Part shown: positions 25,042-33,445 of the stretch, in pieces | Layout of the letters: every line of letters starts with the position of its first letter | Position numbering within the stretch: the first letter of the stretch is position 1 | Assembly: GCF_015160875.1 (NCBI RefSeq) | Contig: NZ_CP063374.1 | Coordinates: forward strand, 2,914,001 to 2,978,000 | Direction of reading: 5' to 3' | From: Streptomyces chromofuscus | GTDB taxonomy: Bacteria > Actinomycetota > Actinomycetes > Streptomycetales > Streptomycetaceae | Length of the DNA: 64,000 bases | Notes under the pieces: generated by a model | What the model was told of the DNA's origin: nothing | Database searches by the model: none | What the model saw: only the letters and a program-made list of their open reading frames with translations | Position numbers and translations under genes: made by a program

Positions 25042-26406
25042 ATGAGCTTCGCTGTGCCCGCCGCGCGCACGCGCATCCTCTCCCCCGTCCTGCCCGTGGT
25101 GGCCGTGGTCGCCCTGCTCGGGCTGCCGGTCGCGCCGGGCGGCGACGGGGGTGCGACCCCGGCCGACGCGGCCTCGGCGCTGGTGGTCGGCTTCTGCGTG
25201 GTACGGCTGCTGCGGCAGCGGCGGCGCCCCCTGTCCCGTACCGCCGCCGTGATCCTCGGGCTGCCCGTCGTGGGACTCGCCGTGGCGGCCATGGGGGCGG
25301 CTTCGCCAGGGACGGGGCTCAGCGGGATGGGCCGCTATCTGCAGGTGTTCGTGCTGGTGCCGGCCGCCGTGGTGCTGCTGATCCGGGACCGGGGGGACTT
25401 CCGGCTGCTCGCCTGGTCGTTGGTGGCGCTCGCCGGGTGGCAGGGAGCGGTCGGCGTGCACCAGTACGTGACCGGGACCGGTGCGTCGTACCAGGGGCAG
25501 CCGATCCGGGCCGTGGGCACCTTCGGGCCGCAGGACGTCATGGGAATGGCGAGCGTGGCGTCGTTCGGAGTGGTGTGCGCGGTCGGGCTGGCGCTCGGTC
25601 GGGCACCCGTACGGCAGCGGGTCGCCGCCGCCGGCTGTGCGCTGGCGCTGCTGGTGCCGCTCGCGCTGTCCTTCAGCCGGGGCGCCTGGATCGCGACCGC
25701 AGTGACCTGCGTGGCGCAACTGGCGCTCGCCGGGATGCGGCGCGCGCTGCGGGTGGGCGCGGCGGCGGTCGCGGCCGGGGTGGTCCTGGTCGGCGGCTTC
25801 GGGGTCGGCACGGCGTTGTTGCAGGAGCGGCTCGCGAGCATCACGCAGGTCACCGACGCGCCCGACCAGTCGGTCACCGACCGGTACACCATGTGGGCGG
25901 CGGCGACCGACATGTGGCGCGAACAGCCGTTGACCGGCGTGGGCCTGAAGGGCTTCCCCGAGTACCGCGACGCTCACGCCTCCCTCGCGCTGTCCGCGGC
26001 CAGTGACACGGAGGGCGCGGGCGCGGCCTTCCGCAGGCAGCCCCTGCTGTCCCCGCACAACATGTACCTGCTGGTGCTCAGCGAGCAGGGGCTCATCGGG
26101 CTGCTGGCACTCGCCGGAAGCTGGCTGGCGGTGCTGGTGTGTGCGGTGCTGGGGTTGGTACGGGCGCGGCGGACGGACGCCGGGCCGGGGCTGGACTGCG
26201 CGCTGGTTGCCTGCGGCCTGCTGGTGTGGCAGCTGACCGACTTCGTGTACGCCGACATCGGGGGGCCGTCGACCGTGCTGACCGCTCTGTGCCTCGGCCT
26301 CGGGGCGTGGTGGGCGCTGATCGGCGGGCGGCCCGTGGAGCAGCATGCGGCGGGCGCCGGGCGGACACGGGCGGGGCGGCGTCCCGAGGAGGCAGCGGCT
26401 CGATGA
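25042..26406 (+). CDS. O-antigen ligase / polymerase-like membrane protein
   Basis: A 454-residue polytopic protein with about ten membrane helices and the Wzy/WaaL signature region: a large extracytoplasmic loop with TDMWREQPLTGVGLKGFPEY and an H-N-x-Y/L motif (LSPHNMYLLVLSEQGLIGLL). It would polymerise repeat units or ligate the glycan to an acceptor outside the membrane. Start ATG 25042 lies seven bases after the previous stop. Its C-terminal 40 residues are partly duplicated in a tiny following frame (26403-26531). It belongs to the polysaccharide operon. Confidence 0.88.
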   Translation: MSFAVPAARTRILSPVLPVVAVVALLGLPVAPGGDGGATPADAASALVVGFCVVRLLRQRRRPLSRTAAVILGLPVVGLAVAAMGAASPGTGLSGMGRYLQVFVLVPAAVVLLIRDRGDFRLLAWSLVALAGWQGAVGVHQYVTGTGASYQGQPIRAVGTFGPQDVMGMASVASFGVVCAVGLALGRAPVRQRVAAAGCALALLVPLALSFSRGAWIATAVTCVAQLALAGMRRALRVGAAAVAAGVVLVGGFGVGTALLQERLASITQVTDAPDQSVTDRYTMWAAATDMWREQPLTGVGLKGFPEYRDAHASLALSAASDTEGAGAAFRRQPLLSPHNMYLLVLSEQGLIGLLALAGSWLAVLVCAVLGLVRARRTDAGPGLDCALVACGLLVWQLTDFVYADIGGPSTVLTALCLGLGAWWALIGGRPVEQHAAGAGRTRAGRRPEEAAAR

Positions 26407-26531
26407 GGCCGACCGACCTCGTGTCCGCCGGCGCCGGCGGATCCTCGACCCTGCTCACCGCCCTCGGTCTCGGCCGTGCGGCGTGGTGGGCGTCGGCCGG
26501 AAGGCGCCCCGAGGAGGCACCGGCGCGATGA
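26403..26531 (+). CDS. 42-codon micro-ORF, duplicated tail of the ligase gene
   Basis: A 42-residue frame MRPTDLVSAGAGGSSTLLTA, ending LGRAAWWASAGRRPEEAPAR. It overlaps the ligase stop by ATGA and the following flippase start by ATGA, so it could be translated by coupling. It repeats the ligase C-terminus (TDFVYADIGGPSTVLTALCL; AWWALIGGRPVE; RRPEEAAAR), showing a local tandem duplication of about 120 bases. The peptide has no membrane helix of normal length. It is more likely a harmless spacer that preserves coupling than a functional protein. Confidence 0.55.
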   Translation: MRPTDLVSAGAGGSSTLLTALGLGRAAWWASAGRRPEEAPAR

Positions 26532-28255
26532 ACATGACGCCTCCTCGGACCCCGCGGTCCGTCCGGCCGACCGTGCCCTCCGCGCGGCCCGCGCCGCCCG
26601 CCGGGGACGGTGCCGAGCCGCCCTCCGAGTCCCGCGGCTTCCTCGCCAAGGCCGCCCTGCTCACCGCGGCGCTCTCGGTCGCCGGGGCGTCGCTGGGGCT
26701 CGCGCGGGATCAGGCGCTGGCCCGGCTGTTCGGGGCGGGCCGTGAGACGGACGCCTTCCTGGTCGCCTGGACGGTGCCGGAGTTCGCGGCCACGCTGCTC
26801 ATCGAGGACGGGCTGGCCCTCGTGCTGATCCCGGCGTTCAGCCTGGCGCTGTCCCGGCGTGCGCAGGGCGCGCCCGGCGACCCGGTCCGTGCGCTGGTCG
26901 CCACGACCCTGCCCCGGCTGTCGCTCGCCCTGGTCACCTCCGGAGGGCTGGTCGTCGTCGGCACCCCCTTCCTGGTCGACGCTCTCGCGCCCGGCCTGCC
27001 CGACCACGCCCTCGCCGTCGACTGCACCCGGCTCACCGCGACCTGCGTGCTGAGCTTCGGGCTCGCCGGGTACTGCAGCGCGGCGCTGCGGGCGCACCGG
27101 CGCTTCCTGGCTCCGGCGGCGATCTACGTCGCCTACAACACCGGCATCATCGCCACGATGCTCGTGCTCGGCGGGCAGTGGGGGGTGCGCTCGGCGGCGG
27201 TCGGGGTCGCGGCGGGCGGATGCCTCATGGTGGCGATCCAACTTCCCGCGCTGTTGCGGCAGTTGCGAAGGAAGAGCGCCGGTGTGCCGGCGGACGCCGG
27301 GGAGACGCCGCGTCCGGTGGGGCTCGCGCTGGTCTGCGCGGTGCTGCTGTTCGCGCTGTGCCGTCAGTCCCAGGTCCTCGTCGAACGGTTCATCGCCTCG
27401 CACCTGGACCCCGGAGCCATCTCGCACCTGAACTACGCCCAGAAGGTCGCGCAGATCCCGATGACGCTGTCGCTGATGCTCGTCACGGTCACCTTCCCGG
27501 TGGTCGCGCGCGCCCTCGCCGACGGCGACACCGAGCGGGCCCGCGACCGGGTGGAGCGGGATCTGGCCCTGGCGGCGTGCATCGTGCTGCTCGGCGCGGC
27601 GACGGTCATCGCGTGCGCCCCGCAGATCATCGAACTCCTCTTCCAGCGAGGAGCGTTCACCGCCCAGGACACGGCGGCCACGGCCGACGTGATGCGGGTG
27701 TACGCCCTCGGCCTGCTCGGCCAGACCCTGGTCGGCGGTCTGCTCCGCACGTACTTCTGCGACGGCCGCCCCAACTGGTATCCGCTGGCCGCGATGACCG
27801 CGGGCATCACCGCGACCGCCGCTGTCGGGGCGGGCACGGTGGGGCCGTGGGGGGTGAGCGGCCTCGCCGCGGCGAACGCGGCCGGAATCACCCTGACCGC
27901 GGGGCTGCTGCTCGGCGGGGCACGAGCAAAGAGCTCTCGCCGGAGCGGGCTCGCCGACGACTCCGGCACCGGCGTCGGCGGCACCCCCACCGCCCGCAAC
28001 GTCGTCCCCCTTCGCCTCCGCCATGTCCTCACGCACCTCGGCCGACCGCTGGGCGCCGCCTTCGGCGCCACCGCCTCGGGCGCCTTCGCCGCGAGCCGGT
28101 TCGAGGCACCCCTGCCCGGCCTGCTCATGGGCGTTGCGGCCGTGGCCGTCGTCTTCGTCCTGCTCGGCGTCGCGCTGGGCGAGCAGGGCGTCGCATCCGC
28201 ACTCCGTTCCGTACGTTCCGTGACCAGAAGGCTTCCGTATGTCCGTTCCCGTTGA
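26528..28255 (+). CDS. MurJ/MviN-like lipid-linked oligosaccharide flippase
   Basis: A 575-residue MOP-superfamily protein with about 14 membrane helices. The opening matches MviN/MurJ: SVAGASLGLARDQALARLFG, GRETDAFLVAWTVPEFAATL; later LNYAQKVAQIPMTLSLMLVT and FFQRGAF-like LFQRGAFTAQDTAATADV. MurJ flips lipid II; a copy inside a glycan operon most likely flips the lipid-linked repeat unit, replacing a Wzx. ATG 26528 overlaps the micro-ORF stop. The extra copy implies that the housekeeping murJ lies elsewhere in the genome. Confidence 0.88.
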   Translation: MNMTPPRTPRSVRPTVPSARPAPPAGDGAEPPSESRGFLAKAALLTAALSVAGASLGLARDQALARLFGAGRETDAFLVAWTVPEFAATLLIEDGLALVLIPAFSLALSRRAQGAPGDPVRALVATTLPRLSLALVTSGGLVVVGTPFLVDALAPGLPDHALAVDCTRLTATCVLSFGLAGYCSAALRAHRRFLAPAAIYVAYNTGIIATMLVLGGQWGVRSAAVGVAAGGCLMVAIQLPALLRQLRRKSAGVPADAGETPRPVGLALVCAVLLFALCRQSQVLVERFIASHLDPGAISHLNYAQKVAQIPMTLSLMLVTVTFPVVARALADGDTERARDRVERDLALAACIVLLGAATVIACAPQIIELLFQRGAFTAQDTAATADVMRVYALGLLGQTLVGGLLRTYFCDGRPNWYPLAAMTAGITATAAVGAGTVGPWGVSGLAAANAAGITLTAGLLLGGARAKSSRRSGLADDSGTGVGGTPTARNVVPLRLRHVLTHLGRPLGAAFGATASGAFAASRFEAPLPGLLMGVAAVAVVFVLLGVALGEQGVASALRSVRSVTRRLPYVRSR

Positions 28256-28994
28256 CAGCGGCACGCGTGCCGTACGCTCCCCGGCCCCGGTCCCGTGGGT
28301 GGCGATGTACCACTCCGTGGGCGACTGCTCGGACGACCCCTACCGCATCACCGTCACCCCGGACCGCCTGGACCGGCAGCTGGCCTGGATGCGTCGGCGG
28401 GGGCTGCGCGGCGTGTCCGTGGCCGAGTTGCTCGCCGCACGCGAACGGGGCGAGGACCGGGGTCTGGTGGGGCTGACGTTCGACGACGGGTACGGCGACT
28501 TCGTCGACGCCGCCCTTCCGGTGCTGCGCCGTCACGACTGCGGCGCCACCCTCTTCGTCCTGCCGGGCCGGCTCGGCGGACACAACGCGTGGGATCCGCT
28601 GGGTCCGCGCAAGCCGCTGCTGACCGCCGACGGCATCCGGGCCGCGGCCGGGCAGGGCGTCGAGATCGGCTCGCACGGTCTGACGCACCTGGATCTGACG
28701 AAGGCCGACGACATCACTCTCAAGGCCGAGGTCGTCGAAAGCAGAGTGGCCCTCGCCGAGCTGACCGGTACTCCGGTCGCCGGGTTCTGCTACCCGTACG
28801 GCACGGTGGACCGGCGGGCCGTCGACGCCGTTCGGGACGCCGGGTACGCGTACGCCTGCGCCATCGACCCCGGCCCGCTCACCGGCCCGCACGCGCTGCC
28901 CCGGCTGCACATCGGGCAGCACGACACCGCCGTACGCCTGCTGCTGAAGTACAAGCTGCACCGGCTGCGCCGCCGCCCGGTGGAGGGGGTGTGA
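28239..28994 (+). CDS. Polysaccharide deacetylase (NodB/CE4)
   Basis: A 251-residue CE4 enzyme with NodB motifs: motif 1 LTFDDGYGDF (metal-binding Asp), motif 2 SHGLTHLDL (HxxxH metal site), and a later CYPYG motif (FCYPYGTVDRRAVDAVRDAG). No signal peptide or membrane helix is seen, so it either acts in the cytoplasm on lipid-linked sugars or leaves by another route. It starts at ATG 28239 behind AGAAGG, inside the end of the flippase gene. It would remove N- or O-acetyl groups from the operon's glycan. Confidence 0.88.
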   Translation: MSVPVDSGTRAVRSPAPVPWVAMYHSVGDCSDDPYRITVTPDRLDRQLAWMRRRGLRGVSVAELLAARERGEDRGLVGLTFDDGYGDFVDAALPVLRRHDCGATLFVLPGRLGGHNAWDPLGPRKPLLTADGIRAAAGQGVEIGSHGLTHLDLTKADDITLKAEVVESRVALAELTGTPVAGFCYPYGTVDRRAVDAVRDAGYAYACAIDPGPLTGPHALPRLHIGQHDTAVRLLLKYKLHRLRRRPVEGV

Positions 28995-30157
28995 TGAAGG
29001 CCCTGCACATCATCACCGGCCTCGGTGTCGGCGGCGCCGAACAGCAACTGCGGCTGCTGCTGCGGCACCTGCCCGTCGACTGCGATGTCGTGACGCTCAC
29101 CGACCCGGGCCCGGTCGCCGACGGCCTGATCGCCGACGGCGTCCGCGTCACCCACGTGGGTATGGCCGGCAACCGGGACCTCGGCGTCCTGCCCCGCCTC
29201 ACCCGCCACATCCGCGCCGGCGACTACGACCTGGTGCACACCCACCTCTACCGCGCCTGCGTCTACGGCCGTCTCGCCGCCCGTCTCGCCGGGATAAGGG
29301 CCGTCGTCGCCACCGAGCACTCTCTGGGCGAGTCCCAGATGGAGGGCCGTCGGCTGACCGCCGGCGTCCGCGCGCTGTATCTCGCCAGTGAACGCCTCGG
29401 CCGCCGAACGGTCGCCGTCTCCCCCACGGTCGCCGCCCGGCTGGAGCGCTGGGGTGTCCCAGCCGCCCGGATCGCGGTCGTCCCCAACGGCATCGACCTG
29501 GCCCGGTTCCGCTTCGACCCGGCCCGGCGGCAGCGCACCCGGCAGCGATTCGGCCTGCCGGAGACCGCGTACGTCGTCGGGGCCGTCGGACGCCTCACCG
29601 CCGGCAAGCGCTTCGATCTCGCCATCCGGGCCCTTGCCCACCTCCCAGGCGCATACCGGCTGTTGCTGGTCGGCGGCGGCCCCGAGGCGAACGTGCTGCG
29701 CCGCACCGCGCACGAGGCAGGTGTCGCCGACCGCGTCCTGTTCACCGGCGAACGCCCCTACGTGGCGGACGGCTCCCCGGGCCCTGATCTGCCGTCCCTC
29801 ACGGCCGCGATGGACCTGCTGGTCTCCCCGTCCCCGGAGGAGGCTTTCGGGCTCGCGGTGGTCGAGGCGCTCGCGGCCGGGCTGCCCGTCGTGTACGCCT
29901 CCTGCCCGGCGATCGAGGACCTGCCCCCGCACACCGCGCCCACCGCCCGCCGGGTGACCGGCGGCGCCCCGGAGTTCGCCCGCGCCGTCGCCGAGGCCCG
30001 CGCGGCCGGTCCCCTGCTCCGCACGGCCCCCGAGGCCGCCCAGCACTACTGCATCACCCGCAACGCCGCCCGACTCATGGACGTCTACGCGACCGCGTTC
30101 GCCGCCCCGCGTGAGGCGGCGCCCTCGTCACCGTCACCCCAGGGAGCCAGCACCTGA
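28994..30157 (+). CDS. Group 1 glycosyltransferase
   Basis: A 387-residue GT-B enzyme: MKALHIITGLGVGGAEQQLR (the GG-A-E nucleotide-fold motif), VVPNGIDLARF, VGAVGRLTAGKRFDLAIRAL, LLLVGGGPEANVLRR and the C-terminal SPEEAFGLAVVEALAAGLPV (E-x7-E). ATG 28994 shares its A with the deacetylase TGA, so coupling is tight. It is the second glycosyltransferase of the operon; with the priming transferase the repeat unit would have at least three sugars. The substrate cannot be read from sequence. Confidence 0.9.
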   Translation: MKALHIITGLGVGGAEQQLRLLLRHLPVDCDVVTLTDPGPVADGLIADGVRVTHVGMAGNRDLGVLPRLTRHIRAGDYDLVHTHLYRACVYGRLAARLAGIRAVVATEHSLGESQMEGRRLTAGVRALYLASERLGRRTVAVSPTVAARLERWGVPAARIAVVPNGIDLARFRFDPARRQRTRQRFGLPETAYVVGAVGRLTAGKRFDLAIRALAHLPGAYRLLLVGGGPEANVLRRTAHEAGVADRVLFTGERPYVADGSPGPDLPSLTAAMDLLVSPSPEEAFGLAVVEALAAGLPVVYASCPAIEDLPPHTAPTARRVTGGAPEFARAVAEARAAGPLLRTAPEAAQHYCITRNAARLMDVYATAFAAPREAAPSSPSPQGAST

Positions 30158-30813
30158 TGACCGAGAACCCCACCGGACAGCACCGCCGGGCCGGCCTGCC
30201 CGCCCGCGTCAGGACACTCCCGCCCTGGACCCTGCTCGCGGCCGGCGCGGTCGCCGGCGGACTGCTCGGCGGCGCCTACGGCATGCTGAAGACGCCGACG
30301 TACACGGCCACCAGTTACGTCGTCGCCGTACCGACCGAGAAGTCCGACCCGGCCACCGCGCTGGGCTTCGCACAGGCCTACGGCCGGATCGCCACGCAGG
30401 TCGCGGTCCTCGGGGACGCACAGGTCTGGTCGGGCGTGCCGGTGAGGACGCTGCGGGACAGCGTGCGAACGGCGACCTCGCCGGACGCGCCGATGCTCGC
30501 CGTCACCGCCACCTCCTCCCGGCCCGACCTCGCCGCCGACATGGCCAACGCCGTGGCCCGCGCGCTGACCCGGCACGCCGGTGACATCGCGGGCGCCACC
30601 AACGTCGAGCTCCAGCAGTTCGCCCGCGCCACGAAACCCGCCCAGCCGTCCTCCGCCTCCAGCACGGTCACCGGCCTGGTCGGGGCGAGCGCGGGCGGGC
30701 TGCTCGGCGGACTCGCCCTGCTCGTACGGCCCCGGCGAAGCACGGACGACTCCGGGCGGACCGCCGCCGTGCCGGGACCGGCCGTCGCCGTCGACGCGCA
30801 CGGAACGCTGTGA
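30157..30813 (+). CDS. Wzz-like chain-length / polysaccharide co-polymerase protein
   Basis: A 218-residue membrane protein: helix 1 at residues ~24-44 (PWTLLAAGAVAGGLLGGAYGM), an extracytoplasmic domain with TPTYTATSYVVAVPTEK and LAVTATSSRPDLAADMANAV, and helix 2 near 168-186 (TGLVGASAGGLLGGLALLV). Two helices around a mixed alpha/beta domain is the Wzz/PCP layout, which sets chain length in Wzy-dependent pathways. There is no tyrosine-kinase domain, so it resembles type-1 PCPs or the membrane half of CpsC/D systems. It overlaps both neighbours (TGATG; GTGA). Confidence 0.82.
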   Translation: MTENPTGQHRRAGLPARVRTLPPWTLLAAGAVAGGLLGGAYGMLKTPTYTATSYVVAVPTEKSDPATALGFAQAYGRIATQVAVLGDAQVWSGVPVRTLRDSVRTATSPDAPMLAVTATSSRPDLAADMANAVARALTRHAGDIAGATNVELQQFARATKPAQPSSASSTVTGLVGASAGGLLGGLALLVRPRRSTDDSGRTAAVPGPAVAVDAHGTL

Positions 30814-31916
30814 AGCCGTCGTACCGCACCGAGGTCGTCACCGACGAGCCCGCCTTCGCCGAACTCGGCCCCGTCTGGGGTCGCCTGTACGGGCGGTCCG
30901 CGACCGCGACGCCGTTCCAGAGCCACGCCTGGCTGCACTCGTGGTGGCTGTCGTACGGCAGGCCCGGGCGGCTGCGGCTGGTGCTGGTGCGCGCGGGCGA
31001 CGAACTCGTCGCGGCGGCTCCGCTGATGCGGGTGACCCGTCCCCTGCCGTCGCTGGTACCGCTCGGTGGGGCGATCTCCGACTACGGGGACGTCCTGGTG
31101 GACGCCGAGCACGGGGAGTCGGCGCTGTCCGCGCTCACCGAGGGGCTCGCGGCGGCGGCGCGCACCGCGCTGATCGACCTGCGGGAGGTCCGTCCTGGCG
31201 GCGCGGCCGAGCAGGTGTACGAGCGGTGGCGCGGGCCGCGCCACCGGGTGAGCGACTCGCTGTGCCTGGAGCTGCCGGCCGTACCGATGCCGGATCTGAT
31301 CGCCCGGCTGCCGTCGAAGTCCCAGCAGCGGGCGCGCGCCAAACTGCGCCGGCTGCACACGCTGGGCATCGAGCCGAGCGTCGTCAAACCCGACGACGTG
31401 GAGGGGGCGCTGGCGCGGCTGCTGGAACTGCACCGGTTGCAGTGGCAGGGGCGGAAGGTGACGTCGGAGCACCTGCGGCCGAGGTTCCGTGACCATCTGG
31501 TGCGAGCGGCGGCGGAGATGGTGCGCACCGGGGACGCGCTGGTCACCGAGTTCCGGCTGGACCGCGAGGTGGTGGTCGTCGATCTGACGCTGATGTCGCG
31601 GCGGCTGATCGGCGGCTATCTGTACGGCGCCCACCCGCGGCTGCGGGAGCACAGGGCGGACGTGGCGGCGATGCTCCTTCAGGCCTGCACCGAGCAGGTC
31701 AGCACCGCAGGGATCGGCACGCTGAGCCTGCTGCGCGGCGACGAGCCGTACAAGCACCACTGGCGGCCCACGACCGTCGTCAACCAACGGCTGCTCCTGG
31801 CACGGCGGCGCACCGCACCGCTGCTGGCTGCGGCGGTGTGCGCTGCCGGAGCGCGACGCCGGGGCAGGGAGCTGGCGCGCCTGCGGAAAGGGCGTGACGG
31901 CGGCGGCAGGTCCTGA
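30810..31916 (+). CDS. GNAT/CelD-BcsL-type acyltransferase
   Basis: A 368-residue protein from GTG 30810 with a GNAT/FemAB-like double fold: TPFQSHAWLHSWWLSYGRPG, LRLVLVRAGDELVAAAPLMR near the N-terminus and LHRLQWQGRKVTSEHLRPRF, VTEFRLDREVVVVDLTLMSR, LIGGYLYGAHPRLREHRADV near the C-terminus. This is the pattern of the CelD/BcsL acetyltransferase group often found with exopolysaccharide genes. It would acylate a glycan sugar or precursor. It is the last gene of the operon; the following hairpin overlaps its stop. Confidence 0.82.
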   Translation: MKPSYRTEVVTDEPAFAELGPVWGRLYGRSATATPFQSHAWLHSWWLSYGRPGRLRLVLVRAGDELVAAAPLMRVTRPLPSLVPLGGAISDYGDVLVDAEHGESALSALTEGLAAAARTALIDLREVRPGGAAEQVYERWRGPRHRVSDSLCLELPAVPMPDLIARLPSKSQQRARAKLRRLHTLGIEPSVVKPDDVEGALARLLELHRLQWQGRKVTSEHLRPRFRDHLVRAAAEMVRTGDALVTEFRLDREVVVVDLTLMSRRLIGGYLYGAHPRLREHRADVAAMLLQACTEQVSTAGIGTLSLLRGDEPYKHHWRPTTVVNQRLLLARRRTAPLLAAAVCAAGARRRGRELARLRKGRDGGGRS

Positions 31917-31932
31917 ACTGGGCCTGCCGCCG
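31901..31932. terminator. Bidirectional terminator between acyltransferase and GH26 genes
   Basis: CGGCGGCAGG pairs perfectly with CCTGCCGCCG around a 12-base loop that contains the acyltransferase stop. It lies between two convergent genes. Confidence 0.75.
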
Positions 31933-31948
31933 TCGGCGGCGCGCCGGG

Positions 31949-33241
31949 TCACCGGGCGCGCGACCACCAGTCGAACCGCGTGCACAGCTTCCCGCCGAGC
32001 CAGTACTCGACCCAGTCGCCCAGGTCCAGCGGCGAGCAGTGGGCCGGGGGTGTCTCGGGCGGCGTGGTCGGAGCGGGCGGCGTCGGCTGCGTGGGCTGCG
32101 GGGCCGGGGCGTCGGTGCGGCCGGAGAGTAGCGTCCGGTACACGGCGGCGGACTTCGGATTGTCGTCGCACTGCCAGACGCCGTGCGGGCAGTAGTCGGT
32201 CAGGGTGTTGTAGAGCGGTTTGTGCTCATCCATCCAGGCGAGCATTCGGCGCATATATTCCGGGTTGTCACCGTTGCGGAACAGTCCCCATTCGGGATAG
32301 GAAATCTGCTTGCCGTGAGCTTTCGCGAATTCCACGTGGTCCTGAAGTCCGTACGGCTCTTTCACCTGTTTGTCGAAGGACAGTCCGGCCGGCTGGTCGT
32401 ACGCGTCCATTCCGATGATGTCGACCGTGTCGTCCCCCGGATAGCACTGCGTCCAGGGAATGGCGTCCCGGCCGCGTGTCGGGGTGAAGTCGAACCGGAA
32501 TTCCTGGCCCGGCACCGAACGCATGGTGGTGACGATCCTGTTCCAGTACCGCTTCCAGGCCCGCGGGTCCGGCCCGCAGCGATGGGTGTACGTGATGCCG
32601 TTCATCTCCCAGCCGAGCACGATCACCGTGTCCGGTGCCTTCAACGCGACCAGTCGCTCGGCAAGCGCCCGGAAGTGGTGATCGAACTGCCCGGCCGCAC
32701 CACGCCTCAGCAGCGCCCGGACCGTGGCGTCGGAGAGCCCTTCCTCGTTGCGCTCCAGCATGGGCACGTTCAGGACGAACATCCGGTCGTCCTCGGCGTT
32801 GCGCCAGTCCGCCCACGCCTCGAGGAAATCGGGCGCGCCCTCGATGTTGCTCCACCGGTCGCCCGGCAGATATGTGTGCCCGACGCGCAGTTCGGCACCG
32901 TCGAGCCAGCGGCTGAGCTGGGCGATCCGCGCAACGCCGCGTTCCCCGTAGTGGAGGTAGGCCCCGAAGGCGGGGAACTGCTTCGCGGGCGGCTTGGGGC
33001 TCTGGGGTGTCGCGGGCGCCGCGGGACTCGCCGAAGTGCCGGGGACCGCGGGACTCGCCGGTGTCGTGGGGGGAGCGGGTGTCGCGGGTGTCGTGGGCGC
33101 GGGGGCCGGCAGGTCGGGGGTCGCCGTCACCCCCAGTCCCAAGGCGAATACGGGGCCGGTGGCCAGGGCTGCCGACGCGACGACCGTCGCCGCGAGGCAC
33201 GCCAGCCGACAGGGCCTGACCCGGCGGTGCTGTGCGGCCAT
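31949..33241 (-). CDS. Secreted glycoside hydrolase family 26 (mannanase-like)
   Basis: A 430-residue exported enzyme. The signal peptide covers ~1-32 (LAATVVASAALATGPVFALG), then a P-T-A-S linker (~35-85) and a GH26 (beta/alpha)8 domain. The acid/base Glu is in VIVLGWEMNG and the nucleophile Glu probably in ISYPEWGL; HRCGPDPRAWKRYWN and DIIGMDAYD are also typical. The tail has a second P-T linker and two cysteines. ATG 33241 follows AAAGGAG. GH26 enzymes cleave beta-mannans or mixed beta-glucans. Its place next to the glycan operon suggests trimming of that polymer. Confidence 0.88.
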   Translation of the reverse strand: MAAQHRRVRPCRLACLAATVVASAALATGPVFALGLGVTATPDLPAPAPTTPATPAPPTTPASPAVPGTSASPAAPATPQSPKPPAKQFPAFGAYLHYGERGVARIAQLSRWLDGAELRVGHTYLPGDRWSNIEGAPDFLEAWADWRNAEDDRMFVLNVPMLERNEEGLSDATVRALLRRGAAGQFDHHFRALAERLVALKAPDTVIVLGWEMNGITYTHRCGPDPRAWKRYWNRIVTTMRSVPGQEFRFDFTPTRGRDAIPWTQCYPGDDTVDIIGMDAYDQPAGLSFDKQVKEPYGLQDHVEFAKAHGKQISYPEWGLFRNGDNPEYMRRMLAWMDEHKPLYNTLTDYCPHGVWQCDDNPKSAAVYRTLLSGRTDAPAPQPTQPTPPAPTTPPETPPAHCSPLDLGDWVEYWLGGKLCTRFDWWSRAR

Positions 33242-33445
33242 GTCTGCTCCTTTCCGCACTTTCGCGCTTGTCCTGTCCGGCGATCGGCGTTCTCTTCGAC
33301 GGGCGGTGACGGTGACGGCTTGTCCGAAGGCTTTCCGGTCCAGCTACTGACACTCAGTCACATCAGTATGAATTCCGCCAGTGCGCGTGCGACGTACGAG
33401 TGCGCCACACCCCCCGCACGGGTGAAACGACCGAAGGAAACCACC

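Noticed and set aside
22312..26346. A 1344-codon minus-strand frame opposite the glycan operon
   Set aside because: Composition is typical of antisense high-GC shadow, while the plus strand carries recognisable enzymes.
26093..28264. A 723-codon minus-strand frame opposite the flippase gene
   Set aside because: No family features; the plus strand encodes a clear MurJ-like protein with normal overlaps.
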